A stretch of DNA of 64,000 bases from Kiritimatiellia bacterium (GTDB lineage: Bacteria; Verrucomicrobiota; Kiritimatiellia; UBA8416; YA12-FULL-48-11): NCBI GenBank assembly GCA_028716365.1, contig JAQUPZ010000003.1, positions 1 through 64,000 of the forward strand, written 5' to 3'. Under the pieces are notes generated by a model, which saw only the letters and a program-made list of their open reading frames with translations, searched no databases and was not told the origin of the DNA. Positions 18,585 through 28,030 of the stretch are shown here, piece after piece. The position numbers and the translations under genes are program-made. Every line of letters starts with the position of its first letter. Within the stretch, counting starts at the first letter, position 1.

Positions 18585-19511
18585 ATGAATAACTACCGCA
18601 CAAATAGTTTATCGAAACCTCTGCATGGTATCGTTCCGCCAATGATCACGCCCCTGACTGGCCGTGATGTTCTTGATGTCGCAGGCCTTGAGCGGTTGAT
18701 AGAACACATACTCAAGGGTGGAGTAAACGGGTTGTTCATTCTGGGTACCACCGGCGAGGCACCGAGTCTGAGTTACAGGTTGAGGCTTGAGTTGATTGAA
18801 CGTACCTGCCGCCAGGTGAAGGGACGTGTTCCAGTGCTTGTTGGAGTGACCGATACGGCGTTTGTTGAGTCAGTGAACATGGCGCGTCATGCCTCCGATT
18901 GCGGTGCCTATGCGGCAGTGCTTGCCCCGCCTTATTATTTCCCGTCCGGCCAGCCCGAGTTGGCTGAATACATCGAGCATCTGATGGCCGAGATGCCCTT
19001 GCCGGTATTCCTGTATAACATGCCCATGATGACCAAGATGACTATCGAGCCGGAAACTATTCGGCGCCTGGCAAGTCAACCACGGATTATCGGAGTGAAA
19101 GACAGTTCCGGCGATATTTCCTACTTCAAAACGATATTGGAAGTTGCAAAAAAACGGCCGGATTGGAGTGTCCTTGTTGGTCCGGAGGAATTGCTGTCTG
19201 AGAGCGTACGGTTGGGAGGATTTGGCGGCGTAAACGGCGGCGCTAACGTTAATCCGAAATTATTTGTTGATCTTTATGAAGCTGCAAGTCGTGGCGATAA
19301 TGTCAGGATCAATGAGCTTCAGAAACGGGTGATTGATTTTGGCAGGATTTATCATGTTGGCCATCATGCTTCATCTATCATCAAGGGGTTGAAGTGTTCC
19401 CTGTCTCTGCTGGGGATTTGTGACGATTTTATGGCCGAACCGTTCCATCGCTTTTTTGAACCAGAACGAGTCCAGATTCAAAAATTACTCGGAGAAATAG
19501 GAGTGCTATGA
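18585..19511 (+). CDS. DapA/NanA-family aldolase (2-keto-acid lyase)
   Basis: Class I (Schiff-base) aldolase of 308 residues. GTTGEAPSL is the carboxylate-binding GxxGE loop, FLYNMP the Tyr motif and IIGVKDSSGD carries the Schiff-base Lys. The family includes N-acetylneuraminate lyase, 2-keto-3-deoxy-sugar aldolases and dihydrodipicolinate synthase. The catabolic setting (propeller protein, MFS transporter, second aldolase) argues for sugar-acid cleavage rather than lysine synthesis. The frame is open upstream inside the MFS gene; the ATG at 18585 with AAGG near the MFS stop gives the correct N-terminus. The stop overlaps the next gene's ATG. Confidence 0.87.
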   Translation: MNNYRTNSLSKPLHGIVPPMITPLTGRDVLDVAGLERLIEHILKGGVNGLFILGTTGEAPSLSYRLRLELIERTCRQVKGRVPVLVGVTDTAFVESVNMARHASDCGAYAAVLAPPYYFPSGQPELAEYIEHLMAEMPLPVFLYNMPMMTKMTIEPETIRRLASQPRIIGVKDSSGDISYFKTILEVAKKRPDWSVLVGPEELLSESVRLGGFGGVNGGANVNPKLFVDLYEAASRGDNVRINELQKRVIDFGRIYHVGHHASSIIKGLKCSLSLLGICDDFMAEPFHRFFEPERVQIQKLLGEIGVL

Positions 19512-21454
19512 TGAAGAGAATATTTTGTTTTTTGATCTTATTATTTATATTTATGAACATCGTCGAAGCCGCCGAATTACAACGACTGAAATACAACCAT
19601 CCGGGCCTGGTGGTCGATCTGGGGGCTGGGCTCTGGGCTTGGCCGTTACCAGTGGACATGAACGGCGATGGGCTGATCGACATGGTCATTGATGAAGAAG
19701 ACGTACCATACAACGGTGTGTATGTTTATGAACATCCAGTCACGAAAGACAAGATGCCCGTTTTCAAGCCGGCCCGTCGGCTCAGCGACGGAATGATCAA
19801 CGCCCAGGTGAGCTACGTGGATGGGAAACCACATGTTTTGACGTCAGGTAAAGAATATCCCGACTTCATCAATTCCGGGCTTTCCAAGCCGGTTGAACTG
19901 CCGTTACCCGCCAATGTACATCCGAACAAAGTACGGGGAAACATGTGGCGTTATGTCGATTTCGATGGCGACGGTAAAACAGACCTTGTGATTGGCATCG
20001 ACGACTGGACGGATTACGGGGAACCGTGGACTGGTTATAACACCTATGACGCCGCTGGAAAATGGCTTCGCGGACCGTTGCGCGGCCAGATATACGTTGC
20101 GCGCAACGTTGGTACGAACGAGAAGCCACAGTATGCACCTCCGTATCGCCTGATCGACGAACAGGGCAACATCCTCGAAACATATGGCTGGCCGTCCCCG
20201 AGCGTTGCCGACTGGGATGGTGACGGCGATTTCGATATCATCTGTGGCGAATTTCTCAACAGCTTCACATACTTTCAGAATGCCGGGACTCGCAGTAACC
20301 CTAAGTACCTGCCAGGGGTCCGGCTCAGGAAGGATGATGGCTCTTTGCTGGAGATGGATATGCAGATGATCACACCGGTTGCCCTCGATTGGGACCATGA
20401 TGGCGATCTTGATCTGATTTGCGGCGAAGAAAATGGTAAGATTACTTTTATCGAAAATAGTGGCCGAATAAAAGATAAGGCTCCGGTCTTCCTGAAGCCT
20501 GTCTATTTTCGTCAGGAGGCTGACGAACTTAAATGCGGGGCACTGGCAACGCCATTTGGTGTAGACTGGGATGGCGATGGTGATTGGGACATTATCTGCG
20601 GTAACTCCGCTGGGTATATCATGTTCTTTGAGAATCTCAGCGGTAAGGGTGTGGAACAGCCGAAGTGGGGGGCTCCAGTCTACATGGCAGCGGAAGGCAA
20701 AACTATCCGCATTCAGGCCGGTCTTAATGGCTCGATCCAGGGGCCGGGTGAGGCTTGCTTCGGCTACACCGTACAGACAGTGTGCGATTGGGACAACGAC
20801 GGATTGCTCGACATCGTCGCCAACTCGATCTGGGGAAAAGTGATCTGGTACAAGAACGTCGGCACTAGCACGCGACCGAAACTTGCGGCTGCCCAGCCAG
20901 TTGAGGTTGAGTGGGACGGTTCGCAACCGGCGCTAGATTGGGGTTGGGTACGTCCCGAAGGAAAGAATCTCCTCACGCAATGGCGGACTACGCCGGTAAC
21001 TGTGGATTGGAATAAAGACGGATTGATGGATCTGGTCATGCTCGACCAGGAAGGTTATCTGGCTCTCTTCACACGTGCGAAAGTTGATAACACCTTGAGA
21101 CTTTTGTCACCCAAACGCGTATTTTGTTCTCCGAATGGGAAGCCGCTCCAGCTCAATACCCGGAAGGCCGGCGCCAGCGGCCGGAGAAAACTTTGCGTTG
21201 TCGATCTCGACGGAGACGGTGCCCTTGATTTTCTCGTCAACAGCTCCAATGCAAGCTGGCTGCGCCAGAAGGAATGCCGTGATGGCAAATGGTATTTCGA
21301 GGACCGTGGCCCAGTTGATTCGCGCCGACTCTCCGGTCACAGCACCTGTCCCACGGCGGTCGATTTCGATAATAACAGGATTCCGGACATACTAATCGGG
21401 GCAGAGGATGGACATTTTTATTATCTACGAAATCCACGTGCCAATCAGAAGTAA
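19508..21454 (+). CDS. Secreted FG-GAP/VCBS beta-propeller protein, paralogue 1
   Basis: A 648-residue exported protein with a signal peptide ending near VEAAELQRL. At least nine Ca-binding DxDxDG-type motifs are spaced along it (DMNGDGLIDMVI, DFDGDGKTDLVI, DWDGDGDFDIIC, DWDHDGDLDLIC, DWDGDGDWDIIC, DWDNDGLLDIVA, DWNKDGLMDLVM, DLDGDGALDFLV, DFDNNRIPDILI), as expected for an integrin-like propeller. No hydrolase motif is visible, so it may bind glycan or be an uncharacterised lyase-type propeller. It is a clear paralogue of 25571-27502. The start overlaps the lyase stop (ATGA). Antisense reading frames over it are mirror images of its composition. Confidence 0.85.
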   Translation: MMKRIFCFLILLFIFMNIVEAAELQRLKYNHPGLVVDLGAGLWAWPLPVDMNGDGLIDMVIDEEDVPYNGVYVYEHPVTKDKMPVFKPARRLSDGMINAQVSYVDGKPHVLTSGKEYPDFINSGLSKPVELPLPANVHPNKVRGNMWRYVDFDGDGKTDLVIGIDDWTDYGEPWTGYNTYDAAGKWLRGPLRGQIYVARNVGTNEKPQYAPPYRLIDEQGNILETYGWPSPSVADWDGDGDFDIICGEFLNSFTYFQNAGTRSNPKYLPGVRLRKDDGSLLEMDMQMITPVALDWDHDGDLDLICGEENGKITFIENSGRIKDKAPVFLKPVYFRQEADELKCGALATPFGVDWDGDGDWDIICGNSAGYIMFFENLSGKGVEQPKWGAPVYMAAEGKTIRIQAGLNGSIQGPGEACFGYTVQTVCDWDNDGLLDIVANSIWGKVIWYKNVGTSTRPKLAAAQPVEVEWDGSQPALDWGWVRPEGKNLLTQWRTTPVTVDWNKDGLMDLVMLDQEGYLALFTRAKVDNTLRLLSPKRVFCSPNGKPLQLNTRKAGASGRRKLCVVDLDGDGALDFLVNSSNASWLRQKECRDGKWYFEDRGPVDSRRLSGHSTCPTAVDFDNNRIPDILIGAEDGHFYYLRNPRANQK

Positions 21455-21507
21455 ACGACATGTGAATTGTTGTTGTAGATAACGTTTTCCAATGAATAGG
21501 AGAACAA

Positions 21508-22311
21508 ATGATCAATAGACATATGGCTGATGGTTCATTGCGCAGGCGATTACTCGCCGGTGAAATGGTATACGGACTGTTTATTGTCGAATTGCGAGCG
21601 CCCGGCATGGGGGTCCTTATCGACACTGCGGGGTACGACTTTGCCATATTTGACATGGAGCATGGCAGCTACACCATGTCGGAGCTGGCTGCTATGCTTC
21701 CGGGATTCAGTGGTTGCCATTGTGTGCCGCTAGTGCGTGTGCCGACGGTCCGGCGCGAGTTCTTTCAGCCTTTGCTTGATCTGGGTGTTTCTGGAATCGT
21801 CGTTCCAATGGTTGAATCTGCTGTTGATGCGCGGATGTGTGTTGATTTGATGAAGTATCCGCCGGCTGGAAAACGAGGGGTAGCGTATTGCCGCCCGCAC
21901 TCGTTTTTTAAGAATCCAACAGGCGGTCATTTCCCCGAGGAGGCGAATGAAAATACGCTCCTCGTTCTTCAAATTGAAACTGCGAAGGGAGTTGAGCATC
22001 TTGATGAAATTCTTGCCGTTCCCGGGATCGATGTCATCTTCGTGGGGGATGCCGACTTGGCGCAGTCACTCGGTTGCTCGGACAACATGGAACGTGGCCA
22101 GGTTCGAGATGTGGCCGAACGGATTCTGAGAACGGCAAACAGCCGGAAGATTATAGGCGGCGTGAACGTTGTGGATCCGGAAATAATTGCCAAACTCCAT
22201 GAAATTGGTGCGCGTTTCGTTACCTTGACAGGAGACGTGGATCTATTCATCGCTGGACTGGAAAAGGTGATCAAGAATCAGCGGACATGGTCGAAGGGTA
22301 CAGTTCACTGA
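21508..22311 (+). CDS. HpcH/HpaI-family aldolase
   Basis: Class II metal-dependent aldolase of 267 residues that cleaves 2-keto-3-deoxy-type acids to pyruvate and an aldehyde. Motifs are FDMEHGSYTM, the GVSGIVVPMVES loop, LQIETAKGVEHL (metal Glu) and FVGDADLAQSLG (usual GPNDLSxSLG; metal Asp). A strong AGGAG precedes the ATG. Together with the DapA/NanA-type lyase in the same operon it implies two sequential or alternative pyruvate-forming cleavages. 2-keto-3-deoxy-L-rhamnonate aldolase is one plausible role. Confidence 0.87.
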   Translation: MINRHMADGSLRRRLLAGEMVYGLFIVELRAPGMGVLIDTAGYDFAIFDMEHGSYTMSELAAMLPGFSGCHCVPLVRVPTVRREFFQPLLDLGVSGIVVPMVESAVDARMCVDLMKYPPAGKRGVAYCRPHSFFKNPTGGHFPEEANENTLLVLQIETAKGVEHLDEILAVPGIDVIFVGDADLAQSLGCSDNMERGQVRDVAERILRTANSRKIIGGVNVVDPEIIAKLHEIGARFVTLTGDVDLFIAGLEKVIKNQRTWSKGTVH

Positions 22312-22367
22312 TCGAGCACATTCTGAAAAGAGGTTTGCAAATTACCCGAAGAACAGGGATTGTTGTC

Positions 22368-25300
22368 ATGAAAATGAAAACAATGTTTATTGCCTGTTTG
22401 TCATGCTTGCTGTTGCCCGTAATTGCCATTGTCGGCGGGGAATCTCCCGTGCCCCGTATTTCAGAACTCGATCCGTTAATGGATTGCGTCACCTTTTATC
22501 TAAGTTTTGATAACAGCAAGTTCGAGCCGGACTTCGCAGCGGGCAGGGGTGTAGGCAAATTGTCGGGTAATGCTTCGTTTGTATCCGGCGTGTCGGGGCA
22601 GGCGGAATTGATAGGCACGGGTGGTGCCGCGGCTATTTTTTCACGGACGAATAATTTTCCGGTTACGCGGCGTGGGGCGGTGTCGCTGTGGGTCAGTCCA
22701 CAGGAATGGGATCATCGGAATGACGGCAATATCGTCTTCATGATGACCGGCAATGCGTCGTTCTATCTCCAGCGCCAAGGGCCGCTTTACAAGTCCGATG
22801 GACAGGTACAGCGGCATGAGGCGCTCCAATTGCTATGTCTATCTCCTGTCACCGGTCACGCTGGTATTATGCATAATTGTTCCGATTGGAAAAATGGCGA
22901 TTGGCATTTCCTCGTCGCCAACTGGCAATGGCCGGTGTTGGAGTTCAGCGTGGATGGAGGGCCGTTTCAGGCTAAGGCCGTTGTGCATATGCCGACGGAA
23001 CAAACTTTTGGCGATCTCATCATCGGTGGGCATACCGGTCCTAAAACATTGCTGGATGAAGTCACCATTTATCGTCGGCCGCTGACAGAAACCGAGGCAC
23101 GCCTGTTGTGGCGGAATCCACGCCTCCAGCGGCCCGCGCCGCGAATGAACGTCGCGCAACACGATAGCGAGACGATTGCTATCCAGTTCAAAGTTTATCC
23201 ATCGCTTAACAAAATCAAGGCACGTGCCGATATCACTGCATTATCATCGCGTACCAGCGTGACCGGAGGCGTATTGCGCGTACAGCAGGTTGGCGCGGAG
23301 AAGCCAGTCGCGGAACAGCGTCTGATATTTCATGATAATATTGCCGAACAATTATTCGATACACTGCCGTTGATAGATGGCGATTACACGTTGGCACTGT
23401 CACTCCTGGGCGGCGAGGGAGTACCGAAGGAACCGGTCGTACAGAAGTTCGAGCGACGCGTTTTTGCGTGGGAGAATAATAATCTTGGAATTTCCGATAA
23501 AGTCATTCCGCCGTTTACGCCGCTGAAAGTGGATGGCCGAAAAATTTCCTGTGTACTGCGTGAACATACCACCGGTGACAGCGGGCTGTGGGACCAGATC
23601 ATCAGCCAGGGACATCCGCTGCTTACGGCGCCGATGCGCTGGGAAGTCGTGGTGAACGGTAAAAAAGTCACTGTACCGGGTACCGGCTGGAAGCTTGAGT
23701 CCTCGAGCGAGACGGCGATTATTGGGTCTGCTGCATGGCGCGAAGAGCCGTCGGTTGCCAGTGTCAGGGCAGAGATGGATTACGACGGTATGACGAAGTT
23801 CACGCTGACCATACCCGATGTCCGCGATAGAGGGATTGAGCGTTTGACACTGGTTATACCTGTAAGGGACAGCGAAGCGCCGTACATGCACGCCTGTGCA
23901 GACCAGCTTCGCTATAACTTTGCCGGTAAAGTTCCGCCCGGCGAGGGTGTCGTCTGGGATAGCGGCAAGGCGGGGCGTACCGATCTTATCGGCAGGTTCT
24001 ATCCTTACATCTGGGTCGGCGGCGGCGAGCGCGGCCTCTGCTGGTTTGCCGACAACGACATGGACTGGTCACTCGACGATTCCACGCCACCATTGGAGTT
24101 AGTGCGGCGTGGTGACACACTGGAACTACGCGTCCACTTTGCGACGAAGTTGATGCCGTTGGATTGGCAGCATCAAATTACATTTGGAATACAGGCTACG
24201 CCGGTAAAGCCGATGCCGTCCGATTGGCGCAAGTGGCAATGTTCGAAAAAACTTTCCGGTACACGGCCATTTTCCATTGTCGGGGCGAGTTTTTACTATG
24301 GTTGCCTCTCCTACGATTTTTATCCGGCTTCTCACGACCTGGCGATCTACCGGAAGATGAGTGAAGCGCGCGACAGTGGCAAGGCCGACATGGGCTATGT
24401 CAAGACATGGATCGGGCAACATCTCGTAGACGAGAAGCCCGGCTCGGAACGCCAGGAATTCATGAGCCGCCACGTCGCGGCGGGTTTGTACGCGGCTTCG
24501 TCGGCCCAACGCCGTGAGGGCTGTCGATTTATTCCTTACACCAACCCGCGGGGTATCGGCTTTCACATGGCGGAGTGGCCGACGTTCCAGGATGAATGGC
24601 ATAAATTCACTTTTTTCAACCGTGCTAAAAAAGGCCAACTTGACTATGACATCACGCCGACAAAGAGTTTCCAGGATGCGGCTTTGTGGTATTACCGTGA
24701 GATGATGCAGGTTTTTGACGGCATCTACTGGGATAACACCTTTCTCGCAGCGAATTGGGACACCGTGGTCGGCGGTGCCTGGACTGATAACCTTGGCCGC
24801 ACGCATCCCGGTCTCGGCTTGTGGGCTATGCGGGAACTGATAAAGAGGACTGCCATAATGTTTTATCAGATGGGACGCGATGGCATCTTTGTTTCGCACA
24901 TGACCAACGCCAGCCTCGTACCGGTCAACGCATTCGCCAACGTCAATCTAGACTGGGAATGGAAGTATGGTTGGGATGATTTTCAAGACCGCTTTACGCC
25001 GGAGTTGACTGTAGCCGAGACGATCGGTAGGCAAACCGGTAACTTCCCGCTGATTTTGTCAGGCGGCGTATTGGACAGAAAGGATCCGCGTTATCCGTGG
25101 GTCATGCGGACTCGACTTGGAGTCATGCTGGTACATGAATTACGCGCGTGGGATTACGGGCCGGAAACTGACATGGCGTTCTACGGCAAACTGTATGAGT
25201 TTGGTTATGGTGAACCGGACTGTCAGGTTTTCAACTACTGGGATGCAGGACACCCGGTGAAAATAGAGGGTGTGAACGGGCGTACTATCGTACTGGCGCG

Positions 25301-25502
25301 TGGCCGGAAGGCCTTGGTTATCATAACGGACTACGGTAATGGGGGTACGGCCAAGCTAATAGTTGATCTCAACAAGCTTAGGTTGCCATCGAATGTTACA
25401 GCGAAAGATTTTGAAACAGGCGAGACTGTTTCAAGTACCGTGTCAGGTGAATTTGTGTTTCAACTGAAGAAGCACGATTTTAAGGCGATGCTAATCGAGT
25501 GA
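22368..25502 (+). CDS. Secreted glycosidase-like protein with N-terminal LamG-like domain (DUF6067/GH123_N-like)
   Basis: A 1044-residue exported protein. The signal peptide is MKMKTMFIACLSCLLLPVIA; an open frame upstream overlaps the aldolase gene, and the ATG at 22368 is chosen because it starts the signal peptide. Residues about 40-250 form a ConA-like LamG domain (YLSFDNS near its start, TLLDEVTIYRRPLTETEA at its end). The rest resembles DUF6067-type proteins: GERGLCWFADNDMDWSL, then a TIM-barrel-like part with DGIYWDNTF and NLDWEWKYGWDDF. These acidic-aromatic motifs suggest a glycoside hydrolase, but catalytic residues and substrate are not established. Directly followed by the second FG-GAP gene. 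Confidence 0.78.
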   Translation: MKMKTMFIACLSCLLLPVIAIVGGESPVPRISELDPLMDCVTFYLSFDNSKFEPDFAAGRGVGKLSGNASFVSGVSGQAELIGTGGAAAIFSRTNNFPVTRRGAVSLWVSPQEWDHRNDGNIVFMMTGNASFYLQRQGPLYKSDGQVQRHEALQLLCLSPVTGHAGIMHNCSDWKNGDWHFLVANWQWPVLEFSVDGGPFQAKAVVHMPTEQTFGDLIIGGHTGPKTLLDEVTIYRRPLTETEARLLWRNPRLQRPAPRMNVAQHDSETIAIQFKVYPSLNKIKARADITALSSRTSVTGGVLRVQQVGAEKPVAEQRLIFHDNIAEQLFDTLPLIDGDYTLALSLLGGEGVPKEPVVQKFERRVFAWENNNLGISDKVIPPFTPLKVDGRKISCVLREHTTGDSGLWDQIISQGHPLLTAPMRWEVVVNGKKVTVPGTGWKLESSSETAIIGSAAWREEPSVASVRAEMDYDGMTKFTLTIPDVRDRGIERLTLVIPVRDSEAPYMHACADQLRYNFAGKVPPGEGVVWDSGKAGRTDLIGRFYPYIWVGGGERGLCWFADNDMDWSLDDSTPPLELVRRGDTLELRVHFATKLMPLDWQHQITFGIQATPVKPMPSDWRKWQCSKKLSGTRPFSIVGASFYYGCLSYDFYPASHDLAIYRKMSEARDSGKADMGYVKTWIGQHLVDEKPGSERQEFMSRHVAAGLYAASSAQRREGCRFIPYTNPRGIGFHMAEWPTFQDEWHKFTFFNRAKKGQLDYDITPTKSFQDAALWYYREMMQVFDGIYWDNTFLAANWDTVVGGAWTDNLGRTHPGLGLWAMRELIKRTAIMFYQMGRDGIFVSHMTNASLVPVNAFANVNLDWEWKYGWDDFQDRFTPELTVAETIGRQTGNFPLILSGGVLDRKDPRYPWVMRTRLGVMLVHELRAWDYGPETDMAFYGKLYEFGYGEPDCQVFNYWDAGHPVKIEGVNGRTIVLARGRKALVIITDYGNGGTAKLIVDLNKLRLPSNVTAKDFETGETVSSTVSGEFVFQLKKHDFKAMLIE

Positions 25503-25570
25503 ATGGATACGTGGAAACAGTTAACAGTATCTGTCGAAAGCCGCGCAATGTTTACAAATGGAGTCATGTC

Positions 25571-27502
25571 ATGAAAAAAGGGTTAGTCTGTTTTTCCGTG
25601 TTGTTTGTCCTGTTGAATATTGCCTGTGCCTCTGAATTGCAGAGGTTACAGTACAATAATCCCGACCTCACTGTTGATCTGGGTGTCGGATTATGGGCGT
25701 GGCCGTTACCAATGGATTTCAATGGTGACGGCAAGCTGGACCTGGTCGTTGTCTGTCCGGACAAACCTTATAACGGTACTTATTTCTTTGAGAATGCTGG
25801 GAATGATCCCAAAATGCCATTATTCAAGAAGGCTGTCCGGATCAGCAAGGGCTTACAGAATGTCCAGATCAGCTACGTGGATGGAAAGCCGCGTGTGCTT
25901 TCTCCCGGAACAGAGCATCCTGATTTCCTGAAGACCGGCCTCGAGAATAGAATCAAACTGCCGCTTCCCTCCAATGTCCATCCAAACAAAGTACGCGGGA
26001 ATTTCTGGCGATACGCTGATTACGATGGCGACGGTAAGCTTGATGTGATTGTCGGTGCTGATGACTGGACTGATTACGGCTGGGACAATGCCTACGATGC
26101 GACCGGCAAATGGACGCGTGGACCGTTACGCGGATTTGTTTATTTCATCCGTAATACCGGTACAGGAACAGAACCGAAATATGATGCCCCGATAAAAGTA
26201 ATGGCTGGTGACAAGCCGGTCGAAGTGTTCGGATGGCCATCCCCGAATTTTGAGGATTTTGACGGAGATGGTGATCTTGATCTGCTTTGCGGGGAATTCC
26301 GCGACAGTTTTACCTATTTTGAAAACGTTGGCACGCGTAAGGAACCTAAATACGCTGAAGGCCGCAAACTTGAAACGACAGATGGTAAACCGCTCGTTAT
26401 GGACCTTGAAATGATTACTCCGACTGCAATTGATTGGGACAAGGATGGCGATATTGACCTGATCGTAGGCGACGAGGATGGTCGTGTGGCGTTCATAGAG
26501 AATACCGGTAAACTTTGCTCCAGACATAACCCGCAATTCATTCCGCCGCGTTATTTTCAGCAGGAGGCCGACGACGTGAAATTCGGTGCGCTTGTCACTC
26601 CTGTTGGATTTGACTGGGACGGGGACGGGAAGCAGGACCTGATTTGCGGCAACACAGCCGGCTACATCGGCTTCATCAAGAACCTCGGAGGGAATCCACC
26701 CAAATGGGCGGTACCAAAGTATCTTGAAGCCGATGGAAAGGTTATCCGTTTCATGGCTGGACCGAATGGCAGTATCCAGGGTCCATGCGAGGCAAAATGG
26801 GGGTACACGACGCAGACAGTGGCTGACTGGGATGGCGACGGTTTGCCGGATATTATCGTCAACTCCATTCTTGGCAAGGTTGTCTGGTTCCGCAATATCG
26901 GTACGCGAACGGAGCCGAAACTTGCGGCTGCTCAACCGGTTGAAGTCGAATGGGAGGGAACACAGCCCGTACTTGCTTATGGCTGGTTACGGCCTGAAGG
27001 AAAGGCGTTGCTCACCCAATGGCGAACCACGCCGGTAGCCGTGGACTGGAACAAGGATAAACTTGTTGACCTTGTCATGCTTGACCATGAGGGATATCTC
27101 GCCTTGTTCGAGCGTACACGACGTGACAACGTTCTTATTCTACTACCGCCAAAACGAGTTTTCTGTAATGAAAAATGTGAACCGCTCCGTCTTAACGCCC
27201 GTATTGCGGGTGGAAGCGGACGACGGAAAATTTGTATCGTTGACTGGGATGGCGACGGCAAACTCGACATACTTCTCAATGCGGCCAATGCGAAGTTTCT
27301 CCGCCAGGTAGACAATCGTGATGGCAAATGGTTATTCAAGGACATGGGGCTACTGGTAAAACAAAATATCGAAGGTCACGACGTCAGCCCGACTGTTGTT
27401 GATTTCAACGGCGATTGTATCCCCGACTTTATCGGTGGTGCGGAAGATGGCCGATTTTATTTCGTACAAAACCCGCAGCGACAGGAATCAGGAAAAAAGT
27501 AA
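25571..27502 (+). CDS. Secreted FG-GAP/VCBS beta-propeller protein, paralogue 2
   Basis: A 643-residue exported paralogue of 19508-21454, co-linear along its whole length. Shared blocks include NVHPNKVRGN, GWPSPN/S, LAAAQPVEVEW and LLTQWRTTPV. Nine DxDxDG-type motifs are again present, the last two slightly degraded (DWNKDKLVD, DFNGDCIPD). The signal peptide begins at the ATG 25571, preceded by GGAG at 25560-25563; the longer frame from GTG 25499 overlaps the glycosidase stop and lacks signal character at its N-terminus. It is the last gene of the operon. Confidence 0.85.
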   Translation: MKKGLVCFSVLFVLLNIACASELQRLQYNNPDLTVDLGVGLWAWPLPMDFNGDGKLDLVVVCPDKPYNGTYFFENAGNDPKMPLFKKAVRISKGLQNVQISYVDGKPRVLSPGTEHPDFLKTGLENRIKLPLPSNVHPNKVRGNFWRYADYDGDGKLDVIVGADDWTDYGWDNAYDATGKWTRGPLRGFVYFIRNTGTGTEPKYDAPIKVMAGDKPVEVFGWPSPNFEDFDGDGDLDLLCGEFRDSFTYFENVGTRKEPKYAEGRKLETTDGKPLVMDLEMITPTAIDWDKDGDIDLIVGDEDGRVAFIENTGKLCSRHNPQFIPPRYFQQEADDVKFGALVTPVGFDWDGDGKQDLICGNTAGYIGFIKNLGGNPPKWAVPKYLEADGKVIRFMAGPNGSIQGPCEAKWGYTTQTVADWDGDGLPDIIVNSILGKVVWFRNIGTRTEPKLAAAQPVEVEWEGTQPVLAYGWLRPEGKALLTQWRTTPVAVDWNKDKLVDLVMLDHEGYLALFERTRRDNVLILLPPKRVFCNEKCEPLRLNARIAGGSGRRKICIVDWDGDGKLDILLNAANAKFLRQVDNRDGKWLFKDMGLLVKQNIEGHDVSPTVVDFNGDCIPDFIGGAEDGRFYFVQNPQRQESGKK

Positions 27503-27676
27503 CTCGATCTTAAGAATTTATTATTTTATAATAGATAACAGCGAAAAGTAATAATACTTGTTTATAGCGTTAATATTGCAGTGATCAGGTAATATTGCTT
27601 GTGAATAATATGTTGGGCATTGAGAAGACCCCGCTCAATGCTTAACGAATAAAAACATCGGGGAAGGGAGAACGAA

Positions 27677-28024
27677 ATGAACTGGTATCTGGAAGTGCTG
27701 AAGAAGTACGCCGTATTTGGTGGCCGTGCAAGACGCACAGAATACTGGATGTTTGTTCTTTTTAACATGATCATCGGCTTTGTACTCGGGTTTGTAGAGG
27801 GGCTCATCGGCGGTCCTGGCGTTATCGGCATGATCTATTGTTTAGCCGTGCTAATCCCCGGCATTGCTGTTTCCGTGCGTAGACTCCACGATACCAACCG
27901 CAGCGGTTGGTGGCTATTGATTGCCCTTGTTCCGTTGGTGGGCGTAATAGTGCTGCTTGTCTTCATGGCTACAGACAGCACTCCCGGAGATAATCAGTTC
28001 GGACCAAATCCAAAAACTGCATAG
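27677..28024 (+). CDS. DUF805 family membrane protein
   Basis: A 115-residue inner-membrane protein with about four hydrophobic segments. The family signature is clear: FGGRARRTEYWMF near the N-terminus, the SVRRLHDTNRSGWW motif, and a short polar tail GDNQFGPNP. Function of the family is unknown. GGGAG at 27664-27668 precedes the ATG. The gene fills most of the putative integron cassette, and DUF805 proteins are known as cassette cargo in chromosomal integrons. It is unrelated to the flanking catabolic operon. Confidence 0.92.
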   Translation: MNWYLEVLKKYAVFGGRARRTEYWMFVLFNMIIGFVLGFVEGLIGGPGVIGMIYCLAVLIPGIAVSVRRLHDTNRSGWWLLIALVPLVGVIVLLVFMATDSTPGDNQFGPNPKTA

Positions 28025-28030
28025 TGATTT

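Noticed and set aside
19904-20926. Antisense open frame of 340 codons over the first FG-GAP gene, with a similar 269-codon one over the second (26126-26935)
   Set aside because: They mirror conserved sense motifs of paralogous genes, lack ribosome sites and show no recognisable domain.
24126-24899. Antisense open frame of 257 codons inside the DUF6067-like gene
   Set aside because: Sense strand has a continuous, recognisable protein; the antisense frame has no family features.
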